This document shows, in pieces, positions 41,941-53,599 of a stretch of 64,000 bases of DNA. Below the pieces are notes generated by a model. The model did not search any database. It was not told the origin of the DNA and saw only the letters and a list, made by a program, of their open reading frames with translations. Positions within the stretch are counted from its first letter, which is position 1. Every line of letters starts with the position of its first letter. This DNA comes from Pseudogymnoascus destructans (lineage: Eukaryota > Ascomycota > Leotiomycetes > Thelebolales > Thelebolaceae), in NCBI RefSeq assembly GCF_001641265.1, contig NW_020167558.1, positions 57,505 through 121,504 on the forward strand, given 5' to 3'. The translations under genes and the position numbers were made by a program.

Positions 41941-44845
41941 ATTGTGAGGCCTGCGGCAAGTCCTGGCATTGTGCCCAGGCTCGCCGCAGGTGCCGCAGCG
42001 TGTACGGACCAAGTCCGGCACGGCGGCAACGACTGCCCCAAGCGGCAGAAGTCCTCCATGATCCCGTCGTTCCTGGCGTCCTCGAGGACGCCGGGCATCT
42101 TCCCTCCAAACCCTCTCTTTTCGGGGACGGCCTCGGGGGATTCGGGTGACTGGGGGGTCACAGATTCCTCCTAAGGCGTCAGGGTCTATCGAAAGACCCT
42201 CGACAGAGACAGGAGGCAGAGGCAGTTGATACTGCCTCTGCCAGCACGCGGCAGACAGCTCTGTCGGAAGAAAGGGAGTCAATTGACTCCCTTGTCGAAA
42301 TATAAGAGTCATGGCGTGCCCACAAGGCACGCCATTCTCTTGGTATCGACGGCAAGAACAAGTTCTTGCCGTCAGGTCAACGAGGTAGATCCTGCCATTT
42401 GGCTGGACTACCCGTGCCTCTGTTAGGGAGGATATCTGGAGCCCATTGCCATGGGCCCAGTTCCTCCCCTCCTCCACCAACCTAGTGAGGAGAGGAGGCC
42501 ATTGCCCTTTAGCAATGGCCTCCACAGCCAAAAGAGAGCGCTCCGCACGCTGGGCCATCACCCAGTGCCAGAGCGCATCGAGAAGCTCCACGATTGGGAG
42601 CTCTCGATCTGTGCGGATGAGCTTATTAAAGCTCTCTGCAATATTTGAAGTATCATGGCCGTATCGACGGCCACGAAACTTCGCCAGAGCCCACCGTTCG
42701 GGCTCGGCACCATAAAGGTATGCTGATGCTTCGGGCTTTAAAGCCCGAAGCTCCTCCAAAAGCCCGTCAAATTGGGCCACAGTTGTGGCCCGGGCAATCT
42801 TCCAGAAGAGGGGTAGAAGGCCCCTCCCAAACCGCTCTGAGAAATTCTCAGAGAGGTGACGACAGCAATGAGCTATCACCACCTGCGGAGAGAGAGTTCT
42901 CTCCGCAATAAGAAGCCCCTTGTCTCTATCAGAGACAAGGGTGCTTGGCTCGCTCACGAGCTCTGGGAGGGACCACTTGAGGTGGTTCAAAAACCACTCC
43001 CAAGAGTCCGCGTTCTCCGACTCGGCCACTGCCCAAGCAAGTGGCACAATGTGGCCGTTAGCATCAATGCCAACGGCCACAAGAAGAGTAAGGATGAAAC
43101 GGGCCTTTAAGAAGGTCCCGTCCACCGCAACAAGCCGGCGTGAGGCTTGGAACGTGGCCCTGCTCTCCGCAGGGCACACAAAGATCCGTTGGAATCGGTC
43201 GTGTCGATCTCGAACGAGATCAACATGAACTCCTAGAGCAGATGCTTCCAGGAGGCGCTTATATGAGGGCAATAGCTGAAAGCTATGCCTCTGCGCTCCA
43301 ATATCCCCTACGAGAAGGCATAGCAACGATTGCTGCGCCCTCCCGTATGTCATACTGACATTCGTTGCACTCAGTTTGCTATCAAACTCAAGAGCAAACT
43401 TAGAAATCTCCTCCTCAAACCTACAAGTCACCATACATATCTTGGCTTATCACACCAACAACAGAAGCAATACTACTCAACGATTGCTGCAAACTCTTCT
43501 ACTACATCTGTTTATGCTACATACATCACGGCATATCATTTGAACACTCATTGAACAAGTTATTAAGAAAATCTCCTCCTTAAGGGGGTGGGCCAATACT
43601 ACCACATGGCATATATCTACCAACTAGAGGCCTAGGAACATGAACGATAGCTCTAGAAGCTTCTACAACCCTCTATGATTCATTACACGTCATCGCTCCT
43701 TAGTTACCCACAAGATTGGTTAAGTTATGACATAATTTATCTATAGGTACTCTAACCTTAGACCTCCTTTTCACTTCCTATAGGCTAGGAACCCAAGAGA
43801 TGGTTCTATGGGATTCTCTTACGTTCACTACATGATTAGCAAGCTAGTTGTGGGTCGCACTTGATTTCTAATACATTTACCAAGCCTGGTTAGTCATGGA
43901 AAGTCATGGAAAATGAGAGAACTACACTCCTTTGGCATAAATAGGATTGCCCTTTCCTTAAGAAAGGGCAAGCAGGAAATACAGTAAATCGACTAGCACA
44001 TACTTCTACGTCTTTTCCAAGCTTCCAAGCATTGATCTTGTTATTCTCTGTTTTTGAAAAGTCAGTGAGGTGCTAACCTCTGACTTACCCCTGAGTTCTC
44101 AGACTCAACATTTGTTGCAACTTGTCTAAACCACTTCACCACATCATACACCTGATTGCTGCGTTGTGGAATAGTCTAAGCTACAACCCTTTGGCTCTGT
44201 TTCCTAAGACAGTGTGTTGTCTTAGTAAATTCATCCCTTCCTTGGGTGGCTAGATTCTCATATCTGGTGCACCCACCATTACACCGTAGAGAATCCCCTC
44301 CGCGAATCGAACGCGGAGGAGCTCAACAATCTCCCTTGGCGTGGTCTTCTTCGACACCCGTAGGTGTCGAGAGACCACGCCGTCCAGCCATTCTGCCTTT
44401 GAGGAGGAGGCAAACTTCTGCTGCCCCCTCCCCACGCAAGTGTGTGCCCCCTCAACGACGACGAGCTTCCATTGCTCGTCGTCAGGGCTGGCTCGGACAC
44501 GCCAGGCACAGCCCTCCTCGGGACAAACAGCCATTGCCCGGTCTTTGTCCCTCCTCTGGAGCCGCCAGGAGAACTTTCCTTGACGGCCCAGTCGTCTAGG
44601 GCGCGGGACCAAGCGTCTAAGTCGAGGAACTCGCTGCCGTCGACAGGGACAGCGAGTTCGGCCAGCGAGGCCATCGTCAGATGCGGGGGCGGGGGCGGGG
44701 AGGCGGGAGTTTGTGCCTCGCGCGAGGGCTTCCGAGGGGGGTTTCGAGGGGTCAGAGGAGCAAGGGAGAGAGAGATCCTAGGAGGGGTCAGCGGGGCTCT
44801 AGATGGAAGGGGGAAGAGGGAGGAAAGGAGCTTCGGGGGTCTCAA
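41938..44845 (-). pseudogene. MULE transposase, split by a solo LTR and frameshifted near its N-terminus
   Basis: Coding pieces are 44289-44845 and 41938-43347. The N-terminal piece has the MuDR-type zinc motif (VCPEEGCAWRVRAS...AHTC). The C-terminal piece has the MULE DDE domain (VAVDGTFLKARFILTLLVAV, then SDRDKGL and the AHCCRHLSENF block), a SWIM zinc finger (CSCRRYQENGVPCGHA) and a terminal CCHC knuckle (CGTCGEPGHNARTC). Removing the 936-bp LTR with one target duplication restores the reading frame across ILYG/RAQQ. A separate one-base frame change near 44.58 kb lies between LDAWSRALDDWAV and GKFSWRLQRRDK. Apart from these two lesions the frame is open. Confidence 0.92.
43348..44283 (+). 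mobile_element. Solo LTR-like repeat, copy 2, inside the MULE transposase
   Basis: 936 bp from TGTCATACTGAC to CCACCATTACA, with CCGTA duplicated at 43343-43347 and 44284-44288. The 5-bp duplication and TG...CA ends identify an LTR. It is about 90% similar by eye to copy 1 at 12428, with small indels. Confidence 0.9.
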
Positions 44846-45169
44846 TTAACCCCCGACTTACCGTACAATTGAGTTGGCAAGTGTTGCCAGCTCAATTGTT
44901 TCGAAAAGGCCACATGAGAGTACGTGCTCTCATTGGCCTGTTGCAGGTTCCGAAAGGGGATAAGCGCTTGCCGGGTAGATGGCGTTTTTTCACCTTTGTA
45001 CCGGGTAGATGGAGTTTTTGTCCTAAATTGTATTATACGGCCTGCATATAGGTTACTTTTGGTAGCTAGTGCGTATACGGTAAGGGTTCAACTTAATATG
45101 CACTAACACTGGTTAATACTACTAACGTAACGTATGGGGTAGTCGGACATACGGGGTAGTCGGACAAAA

Positions 45170-46468
45170 ATGCCCGACTACCAACTCAGAACCTTCATAC
45201 CTTCCACCATGAACACCCCACAACCATACAGTCGTGCTCAGATTGAAGACAACATCCAAAAGGCTGTCATTGCGCTCCAATTGAAGGAATTCAAATTAAT
45301 TAGACTTGCTGCAGACCACTTCGAAGTTCCTAAGTCAACTCTTGCTGATAGGATGTCTGGGAAGAAAACACGTGCTGTAGCTCACGAAATTGAACAAGCT
45401 CTCTCAAATGCAGAAGAAAATACACTAGCACGATGGATTACACGTCTCACTGCCACGGGTTTTCCTGCAACTCCTATGTTGATCAAGGAAATGGCTGAAG
45501 AAATTCGCGTACGACGCGTCCAAATCACGTCTTCTCAAACCACTCTTCGGACCAATCCTACCCCCATAGGCCATGAATGGATCTATAGATTCTTAAAACG
45601 ACATCCAAACTTTAAAGGGGTCTACTCAAGACAACTAGAGTCTGCACGACATAAAGAAGTTACTCCTATAAAGATTTCAGCTTGGTTTGACGCGTTTAAA
45701 GCACGAATTGAAGAGCGAAAGTACAAGCCATGCAACATCTATAATATGGATGAGACAGGTTTTGCAGTTGGAGATACTCAATCCACACGAATAATTGTTG
45801 ATTCTACCTTGAAATCCAATTGGAAGGTCACAGCTGGGAAGCAGGAGTGGATAACTGTACTTGAATGCATTGATGCAGATGGTGGTGCTTTACCACCTAT
45901 GATTATATTCAAGGCTAAGAATACCAATTCAAGTTGGATTCCAAAGGACACCCCTACAAACTGGCACTTCTCAACAAGTAATAGTGGCTGCTGGACTTCA
46001 AACAGTCATGGATTTGAGTGGTTGCGGAAGGTATTTGAGCCTGATGGAAATCACCCGCGAATGTTGATTATGGATGGCCATTCTAGTCACATTACTGGCG
46101 ATATGATTGCACTGTGCATTGAGAATGACATCGATCTTCTTATTCTACCGCCTCATTGCTCTCATCTACTCCAACCACTTGATGTTGGGGTGTATGGACC
46201 TCTTAAGCGATTTCATGCTCAGGAAGTAGATCGGTATACTCGAGCAGGAATAAAGCGAATCCAGCGCTCCCACTGGGTTGAAATCTTCCGGTGTATTCGA
46301 GAGAAGGGTCTTATAGCTCAAAACATTAGAAGTGGGTGGAGGGCAGCAGGTTTAATACCCTTTCTCCCAGAAAGAGTTCTGGCTAACCTTCCACTTCCAC
46401 CAACCGAACCACCTCGCACTCCTCAAAACTCAACCAATATCACTACTCTGGATCTCTCAATACTCTGA
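45170..46468 (+). pseudogene. pogo-1 transposase, N-terminal and catalytic part
   Basis: The 432-codon frame has an N-terminal psq-type helix-turn-helix (residues ~20-65), a CENP-B-type second helix-turn-helix (~75-150), then the DDE_1 core with NMDETGFAVG, LIMDGHSSHITGD and PPHCSHLLQPLDVGVYGPLK, so all three catalytic acids are visible. The frame ends LDLSIL-TGA, but family-like sequence (SPPDGTELRHAN) continues after the TGA, and another stop follows before the gypsy-2 insertion. The C-terminal part resumes at 52524. The TGA is what CGA would give by a C-to-T change. Confidence 0.9.
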
Positions 46469-46552
46469 AGTTCTCCTCCAGATGGAACTGAACTAAGGCA
46501 TGCAAATTAATTCAAGTATGGCAACTTGTGACTCTCCTGCTTAACCAACTTG

Positions 46553-46557
46553 ACGCT
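46553..46557. repeat. gypsy-2 target duplication (ACGCT; right copy ATGCT)
   Basis: ACGCT precedes the left LTR; ATGCT follows the right LTR at 52524-52528. One C/T difference has arisen since insertion. Confidence 0.75.
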
Positions 46558-46810
46558 TGTTACGATATCAAGTGCGCCTTGCAGCTCGAGTGGGGGTTCA
46601 GGGGTGTGGGGAGCTTTCCGGGGTTGGAGTGAAGTTTTCAGTTGTGGAGTGAATTCTCAGAACTGGTCTCGCTAAAGAGAATTCACTCCACAATAGCTGT
46701 ATATAGATCGAGCCACTGCTCGAGTGCTCCTCTTCTCTTTCCTTTCTTCTCTAGATTGAGTTTAATTCATAATACCCAACTGGCGCCCTATGCCTTGGTG
46801 AACCATGACA
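46558..46810 (+). repeat. gypsy-2 5' LTR
   Basis: TGTTACGATATC...AACCATGACA. A TATATAGATCG motif in the middle may be the TATA region. The string ACTGGCGCCC near the 3' end resembles a tRNA primer-binding site but lies inside both LTRs. Confidence 0.95.
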
Positions 46811-47162
46811 TAAAACTCAATCTCTCTTATACCTCTTTTCCTGCTCTTTGAGCTGAACCCTCTTCTGAAATCGAAATCGAAATCCACTCTTTGAAAACCC
46901 CAGAACCAGAAACCTTATCCTGAAGTCGATTCCAGGACGATCTCCAGGCAACCCCTCAAAGTTGGCTTTCGACAGTCAGCTCGACACACACACACCACCT
47001 TCGCAAGTCAGACCTTTTACAACGCTCCCTCGACAAGGATATAACTGTGAGGGAAGTGCGCTCCTCTCGAGTGGCTCCTACGGCCAACAACTGCACAATA
47101 GGGCCTTTGGCAATATGTGTCTGACTTGACGATATAAACCGAAATTGAAATAGCAACTCGCT

Positions 47163-48479
47163 ATGGCTTATACAGCTAAAGAAAAAGCTGCAATGGCAGC
47201 TCGAAATGATCCAGAACAAGACCAGGAATCCCTGGCAGAAGGAGCATCAATTCCAAGCTCTGCAAACCAAACCAATGAACTTCATGATCCTAATTTCAAA
47301 TCCGAAACCTTCCTTCACACTCTGGGCAAAACAGCTCAAGAGAGACATGAATCTATACTTCCAAATCGACATGAAAAGGCTGAATGGAATGTTGAAACCT
47401 TTGACGAATTCCAGAAACTATCTGTCGCCAACCAGAAAATGGCATGGACTTTGCACAAGAACATTCTTCAGGACTATTTGGCCCTAGCAGAGGACTCAAA
47501 TTCGATACTGGCTGAAAAGGATGATGCCATTCTCCAGTTACAGGAAGTGATCCAGAGCAACGAGCAACAAATCACAGAGCAACAAACAATTCAGAAATAT
47601 CTTGAAAAGCAAACCCAACAAGCTCTGAAGAATGAACCAGGACACCACTCTCACAGTCGACTGTCAGCTCGGATTTCAGACTCTCCAATCCTCACAGATG
47701 GGATAGAGCCAGCATTTGAAGACTGGGTTGTGAAAATTCGCCTCAAGCTCGAAGCCAACATTGATCATTTTCCAACACAGACTTTACAAATGAGCTACAT
47801 TCAGAGTCGACTGGGAGGACTGGCAGTTCGACATGTCAATCCAAGGCTTTGACCAAACTCTACAAACAAATTGCAGACAGCAGAAGAAATTCTCGAACTT
47901 TTGGAAAAAGTCTTCAGTGATCCCGATCGAAGGCACACAGCTCAAACTGAGTATCGAAAGCTGTATCAGAGAAACAACACCTTTGCAGTGTTCTGGGCTG
48001 AGTTCCAAAGGCTCACGACAGAGCTTGATTACTCTGAAGAAACTTTGCTGGATGACTTGCGCTTCAAAGTCAACCAACAGATGCAGAAAGCCTTAGTGGC
48101 TGAAGTTGGAGCTACTACACTTCACGAGTTTGCAAAGAAATGCATGCTCATCGACCAGAACATTCAGCGGATCAAGGAACAAGAAGACAAAAGGAAGCCA
48201 AAGTCATTTTCGAACAACATGGGCCAAACTCAAAATCAGGGCCAGGCACTTCGAACTTCAATCCCTCAACCTACAATGGATTCGAACATGCAAAACAAGA
48301 CGCAGAAGCTGTATCGACCACCGCATCAAGATCCAGCAAAAGAAATGCTCATGAAACTTGAGAAATGCTTCATATGCCGACAAAATGGACATCGAGCTCG
48401 AGACTGTCCCCAGAAGCTCAACGCTCAAGTGAATGAGGTATCTACAGCTGAGTCTATCATCGATTCGGAAAACGAATAG
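47163..48479 (+). pseudogene. gypsy-2 Gag with one premature stop
   Basis: One frame of 439 codons beginning MAYTAKEKAAMAARND, with a single in-frame TGA after HVNPRL (47850-47852). The fragment at 11840-12427 has CGA at the aligned codon, so the stop is a recent C-to-T change. The central capsid region has YRKLYQRNNTFAVFWAEFQR. A CCHC zinc knuckle, CFICRQNGHRARDC, lies near the C-terminus. Confidence 0.92.
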
Positions 48480-48481
48480 CC

Positions 48482-51400
48482 TCTAGACAAGTCATCACTA
48501 GAGGCAGTGCAGCCAGAATTGCAGCTTCTTCCTCGAGATCCAGTTTTGATCCGGACACCCCTTTCTTAGCTACTTGTAGAATAGGAAAATACAAAGCTAT
48601 TGTCCATGCATTGATCGATACTGGTGCCACAGGTGGAAACTTCATTAATGCTGCTGATGCAGAAAGAATATGTGAAATTGAAGGGATAGCCCCAGTCGAA
48701 CTTGTGAAGCCAAAACAAGTTGAAGGATTCAATGGAGAGGCTGCCCCTGCTATCACACATGCTATATATCCTCGACTACAAGTGGGAGAGCATGTGGAAA
48801 GCCTATGTCCATTATTCATTACTTCGCTGGGAAAACATTCCATCATTCTCGGGAAAGCTTGGATGAAGCAACATGGAGTTGTTCTCGATATGATCAATGA
48901 TCAAGTCCTCTTCACTGGAGATTATTGCAACCATTCTATACCAGATCGAGCCCTCGAAACAGAGCCTATATCTAATAGCGAAAGACAAAGGCCAAAGAAG
49001 AAAGCCAAAGAAATGCCTCCTCCGGAACCTGCTCCGAAAGTGGAAAAACCAAAACCTTGCACCATAGCAATGATTGGCGCAGCACCATTTCGAATGCTCA
49101 TGAAGCAAAGAGGAGCTCAAGTCTTTGCTATATCAATGAAGGACATAATCGAGCACAAGAACAAGACCAAAACTGAAGAAATTGACTCTCGACTGATCCT
49201 TCCGAAGGAATTTCATGAATTTTTGGATGTTTTTTCAAAAATGGCAGCAGACAAGCTACCTCCCCATCAACCTTCAGACCATCATATTGAACTCGAAGGT
49301 GATGCAAAGCTGGGATATGCACCACTCTGGAATATGTCAAAGGAAGAACTTGATTTGGTCGAAGAATATGTCTTCGAGCACTTGCCAAAAGGGTTCATTG
49401 AAGCAAGCAAAGCCCCATACTCTTCTACCCATTATGTTTGTGAGAAAGCCAGGTGGTGGTCTTCGATTCTGTGTTGACTACAGGAAGCTAAATGCCATAA
49501 CGAAAAAGGATCGATATCCCATACCACTCATTGATGAAACGCTGGCCCAAGTCATAGGAGCAAAATATCTCACCAAACTGGACATTCGACATGCCTTCAA
49601 TCGAATTCGAATGCAGACAGAAGAAGATGAAGACCTCACTACATTCAGAACTCGATTTGGATCCTACAAATACAAGGTCATGCCCTTCGGACTCACAAAT
49701 GGTCCAGCAACATTCCAGAGGTACATGAATGAAACCCTCATGGATTACCTCAACCAATTCGTCACCGCATACATGGATGACATTCTTATCTACAGTGCTA
49801 CTCGAGCGGAGCATACAGAGCACATAAGGAAAGTCCTACAGAAGCTTCGAGAAGCTGGACTGCAAGCAGATATCTCAAAATGTGAGTTTTTCGTCCAAGA
49901 AACCAAATTCCTAGGACTCATCGTGGGAGTCAATGGCATTCGCATGGACCCTGCAAAGGTTTCTACTATATTGGAATGGCGAACTCCAAAATCGCTCAGG
50001 GATATGCAAGCTTTCATTGGATTCTGCAATTTCTATCGAAGGTTCATCCGAAATTACTCCAGCATCATGAGGCCATTGGTGAACCTTACCAGAAAGGATC
50101 GGATATTCGAATGGACTCATGCATGCCAAACTGCATTCGAGCTGTTGAAACAAACAGTCACAGAAGCTCCTGTCTTGAGGCATTTCGATAGAAACAAGAC
50201 AGCCTATGTCAAAGCAGATTCCTCAGACTTCATCTCATCAGGAGTCTTGTCACAAAAAGATGATCAAGGGGTTCTACATCCAGTGGCATACTTCTCGAAA
50301 AAGCTAGCACCTGCAGAATGCAATTACGAGATATATGACAAGGAATTGCTTGCAATCATCAGATGTTTCGAAGCATGGAGACCAGAACTTGAAGGGACAG
50401 ATTTTCCAGTCCAAGTCTTGTCTGATCACAAAAGCTTGGAATACTTCATGTCCACCAAGAAGCTGACAAGAAGACAAGCTCAATGGGCTGAATTCCTCTC
50501 TCGATACAACTTCCAGATCATCTATAGGCCTGGGAAGCAAAATCGAAAAGCAGATGCTTTGACTCGAAGGCCTGGTGACAGACCAGAAGGCAATGATGAG
50601 GATGATCGACAAAAGCAACAGCTTCAGGTGTTGCTACCACCTTCGAGGCTACATCCAGACATTCAGAAACTCAAAGAACAAGGCCAAACAGCTCAGCTAG
50701 CTCCAGTGGAAACTCATATCAGAGAAATGACAATTCTTGAGAAAATCCAAAAGTCTCAACTGGAAGACAAATTCTGCAAGGCTACACTACAGAAGCTTGA
50801 GAATGGTGATCGAACAAGCAAAGAGGTTGCATTGGCTTATTGCGAACTCAAAAACGGCATGCTAGAATATCAAAATCGAGTTTGGGTGCCAGAAACCATT
50901 CAGGTGGACTTGTTGAGAGAAGTTCATGAACAACCTTCTATGGGACATCCAGGAGCTGGAAAGATGCTGCGAGTCATGAAACAGCACTATTACTGGCCAA
51001 ACATGGACAAAACAATAATTCGATATATCAAAAACTGCCATAGTTGTCAAAGATCGAAACCATCTCGAGATTCCTACAATGGACTTCTACAACCAATCCC
51101 TATTGACAGTCGACCATGGATGGATATATCAATGGATTTCGTGACAGGATTACCACTCTGTGAAGGGAACAATGCTATCTTGGTTGTTGCATGCAGGTTG
51201 ACGAAAGAAAGACATTTCATTCCGTGTTTCGCTGGGCAAGAAGGGACTACTGCAGAAGCTACAGCACAGCTCTTACTTCGACATGTATGGAAGCACCATG
51301 GTCTACCAAACTCGATAATATCAGACAGAGGTCCTCAGTTCATTGCAGAAGTCTGGAGTTTGCTCTGCAAAATTTGGAAAATTTCGGCCAAACTTTCAAC

Positions 51401-52193
51401 TGCCTTCCACCCAGAAACAGATGGACAGACTGAGCGATTCAATGCAGAGCTCGAACGCTACTTGCGAGCTCATGTGAACTATCTTCAAGACAATTGGGTT
51501 TCATACTTGTGCATGGCGGAGTTTGCTGCCAACAGTTTGCCATCAGATGCAACCAAGACAAGTGCGTTTTTTGCGAACAAGGGCTATGAACCAAGAATGA
51601 GCTTCGATACAGAGCAGCAAGCATATCACAAAGCCAAACAAGAGCACAAGAACATAGCTCAGACCATGGCAAAGGTTTGGGAGTTTCTGCAGGATGAAAT
51701 CACGCTCTTGCAAGCAAAAATGGAACATTTCGCGAACAAGAAAAGGAAACCTGCACCACGCTATCAAGTGGGAGACAGAGTATGGCTTTCAACTCGAAAT
51801 ATAAAGACACAGAGGCCATCAAAGAAGCTAGACCACAAGCAAGTGGGACCTTTTGAAATTCTAGAGCGAATTGGGCAAGTTGCATATCGGCTCAAACTTC
51901 CAAACAGCATGAAGATTCATCCAGTATTTCATGCCAATCTATTAAGACTTGACTCGAATGATGCAATCGAAGGGCAGCAACAGGAGCCAGAGCCTCCAGT
52001 CATTGTCAATGGCGAAGAGGAGTGGGAAGTGGACGAAATCCTCAACTCAAAAGTTATTCGAAAGAAACTTTTCTACAAGGCAGCTTGGAAGAACTATCCA
52101 CCAGATGAGACATGGTATACTGCAGAGAGCTTTGAAAATTCTCCAGAAGTTACCCAAGCATATCACAGAAAATACCCTCAGAAACCAAAATGA
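48482..52193 (+). pseudogene. gypsy-2 Pol with one frameshift
   Basis: The frame, -1 relative to gag, is open from before the gag stop. Protease (ALIDTGATGGNF, about 48610), then at 49427 an extra A shifts the frame. From there RT (YMDDILIYS, ~49770), RNase H (KADSSDFISSG), integrase HHCC (HPGAGK...CHSCQRSK) and DDE core (ISDRGPQF, HPETDGQTERFN) run without interruption to 52193. The C-terminus carries a chromodomain-like block (EEWEVDEILNSKVIRKKLFY). I saw no canonical slippery heptamer at the gag-pol overlap. Confidence 0.93.
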
Positions 52194-52270
52194 GAGCTGG
52201 AGACAATTGTTTTTTTTTGAAAATGGGATTTCTTGATCAGGAGATCAACTCTGGAGTAGGGGGGGGGTAG

Positions 52271-52523
52271 TGTTACGATATCAAGTGCGCCTTGCAGCTC
52301 GAGTGGGGGTTCAGGGGTGTGGGGAGCTTTCCGGGGTTGGAGCGAAGTTTTCAGTTGTGGAGTGAATTCTCAGAACTGGTCTCGCTAAAGAGAATTCACT
52401 CCACAATAGCTGTATATAGATCGAGCCACTGCTCGAGTGCTCCTCTTCTCTTTCCTTTCTTCTCTAGATTGAGTTTAATTCATAATACCCAACTGGCGCC
52501 CTATGCCTTGGTGAACCGTGACA
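52271..52523 (+). repeat. gypsy-2 3' LTR, preceded by a polypurine tract
   Basis: Directly before it lies GAGTAGGGGGGGGGTAG (52253-52270), a polypurine tract like that of gypsy-3. Confidence 0.95.
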
Positions 52524-52881
52524 ATGCTATGCCAAGAGAATGACTAGGCTGGTTGAAAATCAGAATGCTGAACTCAGCATCCTTCGGAAGGAGGTAAAAG
52601 AGTACAAAGAGATACTTGAGACACGAAAGAAAAGAACTACGGGCAAGAGAATTAAGTTGCAAGGCGAATTTGTATTCAGTACCGAGGAAGTGTTGAAAAT
52701 TGTCCGGGAGGCAGAGTTGAAGTCAACCGAGAAAAGACCACGTGGAAGGCCACGCAAACGGCCAATTGAAGAAGTAGACGAGGAAGTTGAAGAGGAAGAG
52801 GTAGAGAACGATTCAAGCGACCCAGAATTGGAATTGGAGGAGTGTGTGGCACGTAGGACTCAGTCAACTAGAGTAGAATAA
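52524..52881 (+). pseudogene. pogo-1 transposase, C-terminal part
   Basis: From about 52540 the frame reads MTRLVENQNAELSILRKEVK, a coiled coil, then GKRIKLQGEFVFSTEEVL, an AT-hook-like RPRGRPRKRP and an acidic tail. This is the normal C-terminal organisation of fungal Fot1/pogo transposases and was contiguous with 45170-46468 before gypsy-2 inserted. Confidence 0.85.
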
Positions 52882-52931
52882 ACTTTTTGTCCGACTACCC
52901 CATATGTCCGACTACCCCATACGTTACGTTA

Positions 52932-53597
52932 TTAATATTTGCTCTTCTATTTCTGTTGAAATAGATATATTTTCATCCTTTGATAAGTTTAATAATATAT
53001 CTTGTACTGCTATGTTAATAACATGAACAATACAAGGTATATTACCATTAAATGTTTCTAATCCTAAATTAAGGTATTCTTCCTTTAAGTTAGAAATTAG
53101 AATATTATTATTAGAGGCATTGTCTCTAGTAATACTATAATTAATTAGTAAATTATTAAATCTTAATAGAGGGGGTTTATATACCTTTGAATATGTTCAA
53201 AAATGTCAAATTCATCTAAAGTATACTTTAAGACTTTAAATAAATAACTTCCTGTATGGTTTTCTTGTAAATTAACCATATCTAGTAATTTTGACTTTAA
53301 TTCAAAGTTACTATTAATCCAATGACTATTAAAAGTTAATATATATAAAACATTTAGTTAGAATTTGTACTTACATAGTAATTCCTAAGTAATCTGTTTG
53401 ATTACTAGCTGTCCATACATCTAAAGTTAAAAAAAATGTTCCTTTTAACTCTATATGCTTTTTAAATTTATCTTTAATAGATTCTTTAGCTATATTATAA
53501 TATAGATTTAAAGAATCTATTATATTTTGTCTATAAAGACTAGGAACTTCTTCATCTCTAAAAATAGTTAGTATAATAATATTATAAGAAAATAGAA
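52932..53597 (-). pseudogene. AT-rich hAT transposase relic
   Basis: The minus strand contains LKGTFFLTLDVWTASNQTDY (53371-53460), the hAT core motif, and further left YSITRDNASNN and NIPCIVHVINIAVQDIL, also in hAT order. Composition is far more AT-rich than the neighbouring elements, consistent with RIP-like mutation or long decay. Pogo-2 is inserted at its upstream side. Confidence 0.8.
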
Positions 53598-53599
53598 TA

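Larger units (their letters stand above)
41749..45023 (-). mobile_element. MULE (Mutator-like) DNA transposon, interrupted by a solo LTR
   Basis: Terminal inverted repeats begin GGGCAAAAACTCCATCTACC (left) and GGACAAAAACTCCATCTACC (right, reverse complement). Within each terminus the CATCTACCCGGT word occurs twice. TAAATTGTA is duplicated at 41740-41748 and 45024-45032; 9 bp is diagnostic for Mutator. The element encodes one transposase on the minus strand and carries two long palindromes near the left end. Confidence 0.95.
46558..52523 (+). mobile_element. gypsy-2: nearly intact Ty3/gypsy element
   Basis: A 5,966-bp element with 253-bp LTRs (46558-46810 and 52271-52523) that differ at two transitions I can see. 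Gag, protease, RT, RNase H and integrase are all present in order. Two lesions only: a CGA-to-TGA stop in gag and a one-base insertion in pol. Unlike gypsy-1 and gypsy-3, only ~75 bp separate pol from the 3' LTR, so there is no antisense gene. Confidence 0.96.
45125..52929 (+). mobile_element. pogo-1: Fot1/pogo-type DNA transposon interrupted by gypsy-2
   Basis: Terminal repeats start ACGTAACGTATGGGGTAGTC at both ends (right end as reverse complement) and carry GGGGTAGTCGGACA twice in each. TA dinucleotides flank both ends (45123-45124, 52930-52931), the Tc1/mariner-pogo signature. Gypsy-2 occupies 46558-52523. Confidence 0.95.

Noticed and set aside
43348..44283. Interpretation of the 936-bp repeat as a DNA transposon
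   Set aside because: Ends match only as TGT...ACA, the duplication is 5 bp and the ends are TG...CA, which fits an LTR better. No transposase or longer terminal inverted repeat is seen.
46790..46800. ACTGGCGCCC in gypsy-2 as a tRNA primer-binding site
   Set aside because: It lies inside the LTR, in both copies, upstream of the TGACA terminus, so it cannot be the site immediately downstream of the 5' LTR.
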